Below, piece after piece: positions 5,819 to 13,515 of a DNA stretch of 29,236 nucleotides. A program made the position numbers and the translations under genes. The stretch is from IMG/VR virus record IMGVR_UViG_3300034523_000119, positions 1 to 29,236 of that record; one strand, 5' to 3'. Origin of the DNA: a virus. Below the pieces are notes generated by a model that saw nothing but the letters and a program-made list of their open reading frames with translations, had not been told where the DNA came from and did no database searches. The stretch's first letter is position 1; every line of letters starts with the position of its first letter.

Positions 5819-6720
5819 GTTCGCCTCCCGATACAACCGCGCCGCAAGCAGCAGGCCGCTCGGGAAACGAGCGGCCTACTGCTGTCCGTCGTGTAGACCC
5901 GAAGAAGCCACACGCGGGCTTGCGCGCCCCGATTCGACCTCAGCGCTACGCGGCCCCGCGTAAGCTCTCTGCCGAGCAGATGAAGAAGCCTCTGATCCGT
6001 AAGGCGCTGTGGCGTCTGAGCCGCATCGGAGAGCTACGGGGGCGTTACCTGCGCGCCCTGGATACGATCCACGGCGGGCGTCGTACACGCTCCGAGAAGT
6101 TCGCAGCCTTGGCGCGGATCCCCGAGCAACTGCTGGTGCGCCTCGATCTCGCAACGGGGGTACTGGGCTGGCTCGATGTCGAGCAGGGGCAGTTCTTCCT
6201 GAACACTCAGTGCAGCATCGCCGAGGACAGCGGGGTTTCGCCGGCTGTACTCAACCGCCTTCTGCACAGCATGGAGAAAGCCGACTACGTCTACCGGCGG
6301 ATAGAGAAGGTGCGCCTGGACGAGAAGGACGAGGCCGGGCTGAACCTGGTGCGCACCCGCGTCCTGGTGCGCTTCACCCAGAAGTTCTGGAAGGATCTCG
6401 GGCTTGAATACGAGTGGATCAAGGCCAAGAAGTCGGCCATCAAGAAGCGTGAACAGGAGCTACGAGAGGTTGGCCAGGCGCGCTCGACCCGCATCGAAAA
6501 GGCCTCTCTGGAAGCATTCCAGCGGCAAGTGAAACGCCATCAATGGCAGAAGAGCGAGGAGCGCAAAGCCGCGCTCCAGAAAGCGCCCGAGGCGCCACCC
6601 AGTGGGGCAGGGCCACCCACCCCTGATACACCCCAGCAGCGGCCTCCCACGGGCCCCACGGCAGTCACGAGTGCCATGGATCGCCTGCTCAACAAGGTCG
6701 CTGCCAAGAAGACCACGTAA
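5815..6720 (+). CDS. RepA-like replication initiation protein (plasmid IncFII-type resemblance)
   Basis: 301 residues, GTG start overlapping the previous stop. The central region has the layout of IncFII-type RepA proteins: LARIPEQLLVRLDLATGVLGWLD, then a CSIAEDSGVSPAVLNRLLHSMEKADYVYR helix-turn-helix, then a strand-helix unit TRVLVRFTQKFWKDLGLEYEWIKAKKSAIKKREQEL and a long basic helix. Both ends are Pro/Arg/Lys-rich and probably disordered. It should bind an origin and open it for host replication proteins, replacing the rolling-circle gpA found in P2. The 680-base gene-free stretch directly after it is where IncFII-type origins lie relative to repA. Family assignment is by pattern from memory and moderately certain; a phage replication protein of another family is the alternative. 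Confidence 0.6.
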   Translation: MSSPPDTTAPQAAGRSGNERPTAVRRVDPKKPHAGLRAPIRPQRYAAPRKLSAEQMKKPLIRKALWRLSRIGELRGRYLRALDTIHGGRRTRSEKFAALARIPEQLLVRLDLATGVLGWLDVEQGQFFLNTQCSIAEDSGVSPAVLNRLLHSMEKADYVYRRIEKVRLDEKDEAGLNLVRTRVLVRFTQKFWKDLGLEYEWIKAKKSAIKKREQELREVGQARSTRIEKASLEAFQRQVKRHQWQKSEERKAALQKAPEAPPSGAGPPTPDTPQQRPPTGPTAVTSAMDRLLNKVAAKKTT

Positions 6721-7350
6721 CACCCTCTATCGCACCCCTGCGAGGCCTGGCCGCACCAGGCGTTCACCATCCCCCCGTATTTCCTCCGCGCACAGCGGCC
6801 ACAGGCTGGCCGGCATCGTCGTGCGCGATCATTTTTCCCCCAGGTTTACCCATGCCGCCGGCGGCCCCCCGGGGGCGCCGGCATGCTTTTGAATTAAATG
6901 GAATTTTATACCCCCACCAGTAACCGCGAAGCGTTAAAAATCAGAGGCTTACGAGTTGTTTGGACGATCGCATGTAGGGAACAAGATGATGCCTTCGCCC
7001 CAAGGGGCTCAGCTCGCTGCGCTCGATTCTTTACCTTCGCGGGCTGCTCGCCCGCACCCAGGCAGGGCAAGTGCCCTGCACCCAGCGCTTCCTCGCCTGC
7101 ACGATGTGCTGGCGATCCAGCAGATCAAGAGCGGGTGATCAGGCGCGGCGGGTCGCGATCTTGCGTGGCGTGGTGCGCTCGCGGGCGGGCCTCGGCGGGG
7201 GCGCTTCGATCTTGGGGGCGGCGTTGACGCCCGATCGGCCGCTGCGCGGGTATCGCCGCGTCGAGAAGGTGGCTATCACCAACGATCTTGCAGGCGGCTT
7301 TCATGCCTGCGTTGCAGGCATCCGGCGGTGGGTTGACCATGGGGGATATG
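6721..7350. other. Gene-free, hairpin-rich region: likely cos and/or replication origin
   Basis: No convincing gene is seen. The region contains an AT-rich patch (about 6886-6912) with GAATTAAATGGAATTTTATA, rare in this GC-rich element. It also has a series of perfect hairpins: GCCCC/GGGGC at 6997-7008, GCGGGC/GCCCGC at 7039-7055, GCAGGGC/GCCCTGC at 7062-7079, and ATGCCTGC/GCAGGCAT at 7303-7321. In P2 the cos site lies between the replication genes and the portal gene, which is here. No exact DnaA box (TTATNCACA) was found and no cos could be pinpointed. Origin and packaging roles are inference from position. Confidence 0.45.
6851..6890 (+). terminator. Probable terminator of the early right operon
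   Basis: A very GC-rich hairpin, outer stem CATGCCG/CGGCATG (6851-6857 with 6879-6885) and an inner C-run pairing with a G-run around 6865-6876, is followed by CTTTT. It lies 130 bases after the RepA-like stop codon. The stem has a bulge and the T-run is short. Confidence 0.55.
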
Positions 7351-7373
7351 AAAAGTGCCCGCGTGGGGCACTT
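7349..7373 (-). terminator. Terminator of the minus-strand late operon
   Basis: Read on the minus strand: an 8-bp perfect stem, AAGTGCCC/GGGCACTT, loop CACGC, then a short T-run. It comes 28 bases after the stop codon of the Ogr-like gene and would end the terminase-portal-ogr transcript. Confidence 0.6.
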
Positions 7374-7400
7374 GAGGGCGGAGCGATCGGACGGGAGGGG

Positions 7401-7661
7401 TCAGGCGGCGGGGGAAATGCCCAGTTGCTGGAACAGTTCATGCTGCCGATCGGTCGGCAAGCTCCTGATGTGATCGAGGAGTAGGGTGGTCTGGCGCTGG
7501 GCCGGTGCGCGTAGCGTGTGCTTGAAGGTCAGTTCCGACACCCAGGTATGCCCACATTCCGCGTTCAAGCACTGGCAGTACAGTTTCACGTAGGCTCGGG
7601 TCGTCTCTTCACGCGAACTGATTCGGCCCTTATGGTCACACGCTGTGCAGTAAATCCTCAT
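7401..7661 (-). CDS. ogr: Ogr/Delta-type zinc-finger activator of late transcription
   Basis: 86 residues. Cysteines 5, 8, 31 and 36 give C-x2-C-x22-C-x4-C, the exact spacing of P2 Ogr as I recall it; these residues bind zinc. Ogr/Delta proteins activate late promoters by contacting the alpha subunit of RNA polymerase. The start at 7661 (MRIYCTACDHKGR) has a GGGGAG ribosome binding site 7 bases upstream; the frame extends further but without such a site. It lies downstream of the portal gene on the same strand, whereas P2 ogr is at the opposite end of the late region near att. Here it may therefore be driven by the very promoter it activates, giving positive feedback. A direct repeat ACAGTATT flanks its upstream gap. 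Confidence 0.88.
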   Translation of the reverse strand: MRIYCTACDHKGRISSREETTRAYVKLYCQCLNAECGHTWVSELTFKHTLRAPAQRQTTLLLDHIRSLPTDRQHELFQQLGISPAA

Positions 7662-7733
7662 ACGCCACTCCCCTGGATCCAATACTGTCATTATGCCGCT
7701 AAACAGGGCGGCGATCACTCAAATACTGTGTTT

Positions 7734-8765
7734 TTATGCAGTGTTTCCGGCGGTTTTTGCCGGATCGACCCAACCGATCTGCCGGTCTTCTCGCAGGTGT
7801 TCGTTGACCTGGTTGAACAGCTGGCAGATGGGCCGAATTTCGTTGCTGGTGTACACCCGATCAATCTTCTCGATGTCCCCGAAACCGCCGGTGGTTTCCG
7901 GGATGATGCCGGCCAGGGCTGGGTTCATCCGCCAGGCGGCGATGACGTCGTTCCGTGTGATGTTCTTGACCTTCTCCAGCTCGTCCTTGGCCTGAAAGTC
8001 GCCGATCGGGATGATTTTGATGGCGTTCTCGGCGCCACCAGGGATGTTCACGAACATCGATCGGAAGTTGCCCACGCCCTTGCTCGCGCTGATCTGGGCG
8101 CGCAGCTCGTTCTCGTCCTCCTCGGAGAGGTCCGGGTCGTTGGTGTAGAAGATGTAGCCGGCATGCGCGCCGTTGCTGTAGTAGCGCCGGCGGAAGAGAG
8201 TGGCGGCCTCGTTCAGCAGCAGCGCCTGCAGGCCGCCCAGATAGTCCGGGATCCCGTAGATGTTCTGCTCGACGTCGTAGTCCTTGATGTGGACGATCTC
8301 GTCCTGGTCGAAGTCCTCGAATTTGTTGTCCGGCAGCAGCATGCGATAGCCGCCCTTGACCTTCACCCGCATGTTTATGGCCATCAGGTGGTCCAGCTCC
8401 ACCGTCTGCCCGAAGGCGTTCGGGATCCGGTAGAAATACGCCTCCCCGAAGACCATGTAGTCCAGCGCGGCCTTGGCCATGGTCTGTGCGCTGCAGCCCT
8501 GGGAGGCGATGAACTCACGCAGCATCAGGTTGCGCTTGAACTTTGGGATTGCGCCGTGGTGCGCGTTGGCGCGCAACAGCTTGGCCAGGCCTGCCCGCGA
8601 CACCGGCGGCTTGTAGATCTCGCCGTCGTCGCTCGGGAACACGCCCAGGTACTCGCCGATGTTGCCGGTGAGCACCTGCTCGGGTTCTCCGAAGGTGAAC
8701 ATCCTGGTGGGCTGTTGCGACCGCGCCGGCGGCGCTGCCTTGCTGTTTCTGCGTCGTTTGGGCAT
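7734..8765 (-). CDS. Q: Portal protein (P2 gpQ family)
   Basis: 343 residues, almost exactly the size of P2 gpQ. It should form the dodecameric ring through which DNA enters the capsid and to which the tail attaches. The sequence carries the family's typical path: MFTFGEPEQVLTG near the start, KAALDYMVFGEAYFYRI, EIVHIKDYDVEQNIYGIPDYLGGL, and DVIAAWRMNPALAGIIPE toward the end. It starts within the 3' part of the terminase reading frame (250-base overlap). Together with the terminase it is transcribed away from the capsid genes, as in P2. Confidence 0.96.
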   Translation of the reverse strand: MPKRRRNSKAAPPARSQQPTRMFTFGEPEQVLTGNIGEYLGVFPSDDGEIYKPPVSRAGLAKLLRANAHHGAIPKFKRNLMLREFIASQGCSAQTMAKAALDYMVFGEAYFYRIPNAFGQTVELDHLMAINMRVKVKGGYRMLLPDNKFEDFDQDEIVHIKDYDVEQNIYGIPDYLGGLQALLLNEAATLFRRRYYSNGAHAGYIFYTNDPDLSEEDENELRAQISASKGVGNFRSMFVNIPGGAENAIKIIPIGDFQAKDELEKVKNITRNDVIAAWRMNPALAGIIPETTGGFGDIEKIDRVYTSNEIRPICQLFNQVNEHLREDRQIGWVDPAKTAGNTA

Positions 8766-10572
8766 TGGTTCCGCTCGTGAGGTAGCGGCTCCTGCGCCGC
8801 TTGTTGGTGTTCAGAGGCTCGTTGTAGAGGGCGTGCATGATCGACCAGGCGATATCGGCGTGGCCGGTGGCCTCGGTTCTGGACGCGCTGAACGTGATCT
8901 GCCCGCCGTTGGTGGTGCCGCGCTTGATCGTCAGGAAGGCCTGGGCGATATCGGTCCAGCCGGCGTCCCACTCGATTCGGCCCGCCTGGATGACGTCCTG
9001 GGCCTTGAGTACCAGCCTGGTTTTCGTCTCGAGGCTGTAGTGGATCTGCATCACCCGTGGGTAGAAGTCCTTGACCAGGTCGTAGACGCCATAGCCGACG
9101 CCGGTTGTATCGATGCCGATGTGCTGCACGTTGAAGCGCTCGGTGATCTTCTTGACCTGGGCGGCCTGGAACGTGAACGACTGTCCACGCCAGCTGTGCT
9201 TCTCCAGGATCCTGAACTTGCCGCCTGGGTCGTCCGGCGGGGCGACCACCACACACGTAGCGTCGTCCCGGGTTCGGCTCGGGTCGTAGCCGACCCAGAC
9301 AGGGCGGTTGCCGAACGGCCGTGCATCGTCCGGGTTGAGGTCATCCCACAGCGAAAGGTCGGAGTAGGCGCGCTCCAGGTCCTTGAGGCCGAACGCACTC
9401 TGCGTGCTGTCGATGAACTTGCAGTAGAACAGCTGCTGGAAGCTGTCTTCGTCATACTCCTGTTGCAGCTGGTCGACGTCGAATAGGTCGCAGCCGCCGG
9501 CGATGGCATCGTCCAGGGTGATCGTCTTGCGCCATTGACCATCCGGGCACAGAGCGCCTTGGGTGTATGCCACCTCGCCCGGCCAGTCGTTGGCGGTCGG
9601 TTTGCCCCGCTTGCTGTTGCGGTAGGCCTCGCCGGTCCAGAACGGGTACGCCTGGTGCGATACGGCGCTGGGTGTCGAAAAGTAGGTCTTGCGCCACTTT
9701 TTGTGGGTGCCCATGGCACTGGCTACTTTGCTCAGCTTCTCGAAGTCGCGGATCCAGAAATATTCATCGACGTATACGTGGCCGTGGTAGCCCTGGGCGG
9801 TGCTGCTGTTCGTGGACAGGAAGCGCAGTTCGGCGCCGTTGCTGAGCGTGATCGGGTTGCCGGTCAGCTCGATGCCGAACCACTCCTGGGCGAACGACAC
9901 GATGTAGCTGCGGAAAATCTCCGACTGGGCGCGGCTGGCCGACAAGAACACCTGGTTGTCGCCGGTCAGCACGGCGTCCATGAAGGCCTCGCCGGCGAAG
10001 TAGTAGGTCAGCCCGACCTGCCGGCTCTTGAGGATGTTGCGGATCCTGCAGGTGAGGGGATTGAGCTTGGCGGCGAACAGATCTTTCTGGTAGCCGTACA
10101 TTTTGGAGATGAACTTGTCCAGGAAGTCCACCTCTGTCAGGCCGCTGATGTCATTCTTGGCCTTCTTCTCTTTGCGCTTGCCCCCTCGATCGCCCTTGTC
10201 GCCCTGATCTCGACGCTCACGGCGTTGCCCGCGCTGTTCGTCCAGGTCGGGATCAGCTGCAGCGTCATTCGCCGGCGCCGGCGGCCTGCTCGATTGCTTG
10301 AGCAGGCGCTCGCGCACCGTGGTCAGGCGCTCCAGTTCGTCCAGCTCGCCCTTCGTCAAAGGGTCCGTCTTATCCAGGATGAGCGTGATCCGCCGGCTCA
10401 CTGCAGTGACCGGTTCCTCATCCGTCAGCATCTCGTCCCACGACCCCTGGCGGATCCAGTAGTAAATGATCCGCACGTTGGGCAGCTTCAAATGAGCCTG
10501 GATTTCCTTCACCGATGCCCGGCGCAGGTAGAGGCGTTTGGCGGCCTCTTTGACTTCGATGGAGTAGTTCAT
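8515..10572 (-). CDS. P: Terminase, large ATPase subunit (P2 gpP family), with an unusual C-terminal extension
   Basis: The enzyme cuts concatemeric or circular phage DNA and pumps it into the procapsid. Residues 1-60 form a helix-turn-helix-like N-terminus, 95-140 is a charged linker rich in Arg, Asp, Gln and Lys, then come the ATPase and nuclease domains. KSRQVGLT at 182-189 is the ATP-binding loop, VYVDE at 266-270 the Walker B motif, and VWVGYDPSRTRDDATC starts the nuclease domain. P2 gpP is about 590 residues, so a stop would be expected near residue 600, at the portal start. Instead the frame stays open for 83 more codons over the portal gene, giving an Arg-rich, low-complexity tail from about residue 602. 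Either the ancestral stop was lost or the tail is tolerated. Confidence 0.93.
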   Translation of the reverse strand: MNYSIEVKEAAKRLYLRRASVKEIQAHLKLPNVRIIYYWIRQGSWDEMLTDEEPVTAVSRRITLILDKTDPLTKGELDELERLTTVRERLLKQSSRPPAPANDAAADPDLDEQRGQRRERRDQGDKGDRGGKRKEKKAKNDISGLTEVDFLDKFISKMYGYQKDLFAAKLNPLTCRIRNILKSRQVGLTYYFAGEAFMDAVLTGDNQVFLSASRAQSEIFRSYIVSFAQEWFGIELTGNPITLSNGAELRFLSTNSSTAQGYHGHVYVDEYFWIRDFEKLSKVASAMGTHKKWRKTYFSTPSAVSHQAYPFWTGEAYRNSKRGKPTANDWPGEVAYTQGALCPDGQWRKTITLDDAIAGGCDLFDVDQLQQEYDEDSFQQLFYCKFIDSTQSAFGLKDLERAYSDLSLWDDLNPDDARPFGNRPVWVGYDPSRTRDDATCVVVAPPDDPGGKFRILEKHSWRGQSFTFQAAQVKKITERFNVQHIGIDTTGVGYGVYDLVKDFYPRVMQIHYSLETKTRLVLKAQDVIQAGRIEWDAGWTDIAQAFLTIKRGTTNGGQITFSASRTEATGHADIAWSIMHALYNEPLNTNKRRRSRYLTSGTNAQTTQKQQGSAAGAVATAHQDVHLRRTRAGAHRQHRRVPGRVPERRRRDLQAAGVAGRPGQAVARQRAPRRNPKVQAQPDAA

Positions 10573-10601
10573 GGGCCGCAGTCTATGCGGCGATCCGCGC
10601 C

Positions 10602-10628
10602 GAAACGCCCGGAAAAACTTCGCGTTTC
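10602..10628. promoter_or_regulatory. Inverted repeat in the divergent terminase/scaffold gap: candidate late-activator site
   Basis: GAAACGC (10602-10608), 13 bases, GCGTTTC (10622-10628) is a perfect 7-bp dyad in the only gap between the two late operons. P2 Ogr binds a dyad of the form TGT-N12-ACA in the equivalent place; that motif is absent here. This repeat is the best substitute by position and geometry. Its role is inference. Confidence 0.45.
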
Positions 10629-10648
10629 TCCTAGATTTTCAAGATAGG

Positions 10649-10686
10649 AAAAGGCCGGAAGTAAAGCGGTTGGCCGGGCTTTTTTT
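10649..10686 (+). terminator. Hairpin with T-run in the divergent late-promoter gap
   Basis: AAAAGGCCGG (10649-10658) pairs with CCGGGCTTTT (10674-10683) with one mismatch; seven T residues end at 10686. It resembles an intrinsic terminator placed upstream of the scaffold gene, where it could insulate the late operon from upstream readthrough or act as an attenuator. Confidence 0.5.
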
Positions 10687-10743
10687 GGTGCCTATGGTGG
10701 GGGCCTCTGACCCCGTCGATCACCGCCGAGCACCCTCCCAACC

Positions 10744-11667
10744 ATGCCACGCTCCCTTGTCTCATTCTGGAAACGTGTAGCTGTCAGCGGTAAGACCGCC
10801 GACGGTCGCGTTATCTCGGCCCAGGACCTGCGGGATATTGCCGAGACCTACAAACCCTCGTTTTACACCGCAGTCATCTGGTGCGATCACGAGCGTTGGC
10901 CCGGCTCTCACGGCACCGTGTACGCCGTGCGCCTCGTTGAGGAGGATGACGACCTACAGCCTGGCGAATTGGCGCTTGAGGCGCAGCTGAAACCAAATGA
11001 TCAGCTTCTCTACCTGAACGATCGTGGCCAGAAGCTGTTCAGCAGCATCGAAATCACCCCGGATTTCCGTGGTACCGGCAAGGCCTATCTGACTGGCCTC
11101 GGCGTCACTGACGAGCCCGCCAGTGTTGGTACCCAGGAGCTCTACTTTTCCAAGCGCTCCAACAAGACCTCCTACTACGCCGGATCAGTCGCCATGGGGG
11201 CGTTCGATGACAGCCAACCTCAGGGTGAAGCCAGCAAGCTCATCACCATGCTGACGAAAATTTTCAGCCGCTTCGCGTCCGGCGATACCGCCACCGAAAC
11301 CGAACCCACCACCACCGAGAGCAAACCCCCAATGGATGAAGCTACCGCAACGGCCTTGAAGGCCCTGCTGGCTCAGCTGCTCGTCGTCGCCGCCGGCATT
11401 CAGGCAGTGATCGAGCCCGCCGCCGAGGATGCACCAGAGCCTGAGCAGGCTCCGATCGATGACGTCCAGTCCGCGGTTGACGACATCGTCACTACCGCCG
11501 AGGAGCAGCGCGAGTACGCCCGCAACGGCGGCGCCGGCAACAAGGCTGTGCTGAAAGCCCTGGCGGGCCTGCAGCAGCAGTTCACCGCCCTGCAGAACAC
11601 CCCGGCCGGTCGTAACCTGCCGCGCACTTCAGCGCCGGTGCCAACCCCGAAAAAGCGGGTGTTCTGA
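10744..11667 (+). CDS. O: Capsid scaffolding protein with protease domain (P2 gpO family)
   Basis: 307 residues. The N-terminal domain is a serine protease that trims the capsid and scaffold proteins; the C-terminal helical part is the scaffold. The P2 catalytic triad (Asp, His, Ser) has counterparts here: Asp20 in TADGRVIS, His49 in WCDHERW and Ser101 in FSSIEITPDF. The VTDEPASVGTQEL motif follows, as in P2. Residues 180-205 are a Thr/Glu-rich linker. It is the first gene of the rightward late operon and divergent from the terminase. Confidence 0.95.
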   Translation: MPRSLVSFWKRVAVSGKTADGRVISAQDLRDIAETYKPSFYTAVIWCDHERWPGSHGTVYAVRLVEEDDDLQPGELALEAQLKPNDQLLYLNDRGQKLFSSIEITPDFRGTGKAYLTGLGVTDEPASVGTQELYFSKRSNKTSYYAGSVAMGAFDDSQPQGEASKLITMLTKIFSRFASGDTATETEPTTTESKPPMDEATATALKALLAQLLVVAAGIQAVIEPAAEDAPEPEQAPIDDVQSAVDDIVTTAEEQREYARNGGAGNKAVLKALAGLQQQFTALQNTPAGRNLPRTSAPVPTPKKRVF

Positions 11668-11668
11668 C

Positions 11669-12688
11669 ATGGCCCGTAACCTGAGCGCCTACGGCGCGGA
11701 AATGTTCGCCAATCTGCAGTTGGCCATGGCCGAGAGCTATGGCGTTAACCTGGTCAGCACGCAGTTCAGTGTAGAGCCGTCGATCACCCAGGAGCTGAAT
11801 GACGCGATCACCGCGAAGTCGGACTTCCTGGAGCGGATCAACGTCGTTCCGGTGACCGAGATCAAGGGCGAAAAGGTCTTCATCGGTACCAATGGCCCGG
11901 TGACTGGCCGCACCAACACCAAGACCACCGATCGTGAGGCCAAGGATGCCTCCGGTTTGGACAACAACCAGTACGAGCTGCACGACACTCAGTCCGATGT
12001 GGGCCTGCCGTACGCCAAGATCGATGCCTGGGCCAAGTTCCCGGACTTCCATCAGCGCTACTCTGCCGCCGTACAAAAGCAGATCGCCCTGGACCGCATC
12101 ATGATCGGCTTCCACGGTACCCACGTGGCCATCGATACCGATATCACCCAGTACCCGCTGCTCCAGGACGTGAACATCGGCTGGCTGCAGATCTTGCGCA
12201 CCCAGGCGCCGCACCAGGTGGTGGCCCAAGGCAAGGTGGCCGGCAAGATCGTCATTGGCGCCGATGGCGACTACGCGAACCTCGACGCCGCAGTGCATGA
12301 CGCCAAGCAGTTGGTGGATGAGCGTCTGCGGGAGAACGGCGACCTGGTGGCCATCATCGGTTCCGACCTGCTGGCAGCTGACAAGGCGAAGCTGTACAGC
12401 AAGCAGGCTGATACCCCGACCGAGAAAGAGCGCATCGAGTTGGCCCAGGTGATCGCCACCTATGGCGGCTTGGCGGCTTACAGCGTGCCGAACTTCCCTG
12501 TGGACGCGATCCTGGTCACCAGCTTCGACAACCTGTCGATCTACTACCAGGACACCAGCTGGCGTAAGCAGACCGTCGACAATCCGAAGCGCTCCCGTGT
12601 CGAGGACTACAACAGCCGCAACGAGGGCTATGTGGTCGAGCAGCTGGAGAAGGCCGGCCTGATGGAGAACATCGAGGTGGCCAAGTGA
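11669..12688 (+). CDS. N: Major capsid protein (P2 gpN family)
   Basis: 339 residues with the HK97-like fold expected of P2 gpN (P2 is 357 residues). Recognisable segments are the N-terminal scaffold-cleaved region MARNLSAYGAEMFANLQLAMAE, then FLERINVVPVTEIKGEKVFIG, KFPDFHQRYSAAVQKQIALDRIMIGFHG and YYQDTSWRKQTVDNPKRSRVEDYNSRNEGYVVE near the end, which is strongly conserved in the family. It begins one base after the scaffold stop codon. Confidence 0.96.
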   Translation: MARNLSAYGAEMFANLQLAMAESYGVNLVSTQFSVEPSITQELNDAITAKSDFLERINVVPVTEIKGEKVFIGTNGPVTGRTNTKTTDREAKDASGLDNNQYELHDTQSDVGLPYAKIDAWAKFPDFHQRYSAAVQKQIALDRIMIGFHGTHVAIDTDITQYPLLQDVNIGWLQILRTQAPHQVVAQGKVAGKIVIGADGDYANLDAAVHDAKQLVDERLRENGDLVAIIGSDLLAADKAKLYSKQADTPTEKERIELAQVIATYGGLAAYSVPNFPVDAILVTSFDNLSIYYQDTSWRKQTVDNPKRSRVEDYNSRNEGYVVEQLEKAGLMENIEVAK

Positions 12689-13419
12689 GCCTGGCCCTGG
12701 CGCACAAGCGCCGGACCCTTGCCATGGGCGCTGCTGCAGTGACTGCTGCAGCGACCGCCGCCACGCTGGCGTACTCGCCGGCCGAGGCGCTGAGCAGCCC
12801 TGCGAACGCTCGCAAGCACCTGGCGCTGATGCTTGCTGGACTGGATGAGGACCTGGCTCGCTTGAGCGATATCAAGGCCTTGACCACCAAGCAGGACCTC
12901 AAGCGCAACGAGCTACTGCCCAAGTACCAGGAGTACATCGATCGCTACTTGGCGTCCGGCCAGGTGTACCAGAACCGCGTCATGGTCATGGTCATGGTGT
13001 GGCTGTTCGATACCGCGCAATTCGAGGACGCCCTGGCGCTGGCAGACATCGCCATCGAGCAGGGACAGGAAATGCCGGAGCGCTTCAAGCGCGACATCCC
13101 GACCTTTGTTGCCGACGCCGTGTGCGCATGGGCCTACGACGAGCACCAGGCCGGTCGCAGCCCCGAACCGTACCTGTCCGAGCTGCTGCCGCGTGTGGAC
13201 GGTGAGTGGGACCTGCCGGAGCAGATCCCGGCCAAGTACCACAAGCTGATCGGCATTCGTGCCCTGGAAGCCAAAGAGTGGGCGACCGCGATCAAGCATC
13301 TGGAGCGCGCCGCCGAGCTGTATCCGAAGGTCGGGGTGAGTACCCGCATCGATAACGCTCACAAGGCCTTGGCCAAGCTACAGCCGGCGCCTGTGGTGCC
13401 GGCGGCCAACACCCCGTAA
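12685..13419 (+). CDS. M: Terminase small subunit / endonuclease (P2 gpM family)
   Basis: 244 residues. It should recognise and cut cos together with gpP. The central stretch YQNRVMVMVMVWLFDTAQFEDALALADIAIEQG is the family signature. An Ala-rich N-terminal segment (AMGAAAVTAAATAATLAYS) and a Pro/Ala-rich C-terminal tail flank it. GTG 12685 overlaps the capsid stop codon (GTGA), so it is translationally coupled to the capsid gene. Confidence 0.95.
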   Translation: MSLALAHKRRTLAMGAAAVTAAATAATLAYSPAEALSSPANARKHLALMLAGLDEDLARLSDIKALTTKQDLKRNELLPKYQEYIDRYLASGQVYQNRVMVMVMVWLFDTAQFEDALALADIAIEQGQEMPERFKRDIPTFVADAVCAWAYDEHQAGRSPEPYLSELLPRVDGEWDLPEQIPAKYHKLIGIRALEAKEWATAIKHLERAAELYPKVGVSTRIDNAHKALAKLQPAPVVPAANTP

Positions 13420-13515
13420 CCGACTACCCCCCCAGCGGGAACCCGTGAAACGAGTCGGCCATTTATGGCCCGCCCCGTGGCAACGGTGTTTCCCGCCCTT
13501 TTCGAGTGGCCAGCA
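13420..13515 (+). other. Structured 96-base gap between gpM and gpL
   Basis: This is the longest gap within the capsid-to-spike operon. CCGACT (13420-13425) pairs with AGTCGG (13453-13458) around a nested CGGG-AA-CCCG hairpin (13436-13445), and the overlapping palindrome GGCCAT-TT-ATGGCC (13457-13470) offers an alternative fold. It could be a processing site or a mutually exclusive RNA switch setting the ratio of head to downstream genes; function unknown. An ATG at 13465 opens in frame with gpL but has no ribosome binding site. Confidence 0.45.

Noticed and set aside
7139-7279. A 46-residue basic, Pro/Arg-rich minus-strand ORF (GTG start, ending TPRKIATRRA)
   Set aside because: It lies beyond the terminator of the minus-strand operon, has no clear ribosome binding site, and overlaps a second equally plausible frame (7125-7340), so neither is convincing.
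6721-7350. Search for exact DnaA boxes and for a recognisable P2-type cos sequence
   Set aside because: No TTATNCACA match was seen. A GGCGGCGGGGGAAA stretch near 7404 recalls the P2 cos end but it lies within the coding end of the Ogr-like gene, so I do not claim it.
7518-8780. A 420-codon plus-strand open frame opposite the portal gene
   Set aside because: Antisense to the conserved portal (gpQ) and Ogr-like genes; Val/Asp/Leu-rich with no domain character.
9535-10647. A 370-codon plus-strand open frame opposite the terminase
   Set aside because: Antisense shadow of the gpP-type terminase.
10573-10743. Search for the P2 Ogr motif TGT-N12-ACA in the divergent late-promoter gap
   Set aside because: No TGT or ACA triplet occurs in the gap at all, so the canonical motif is absent.
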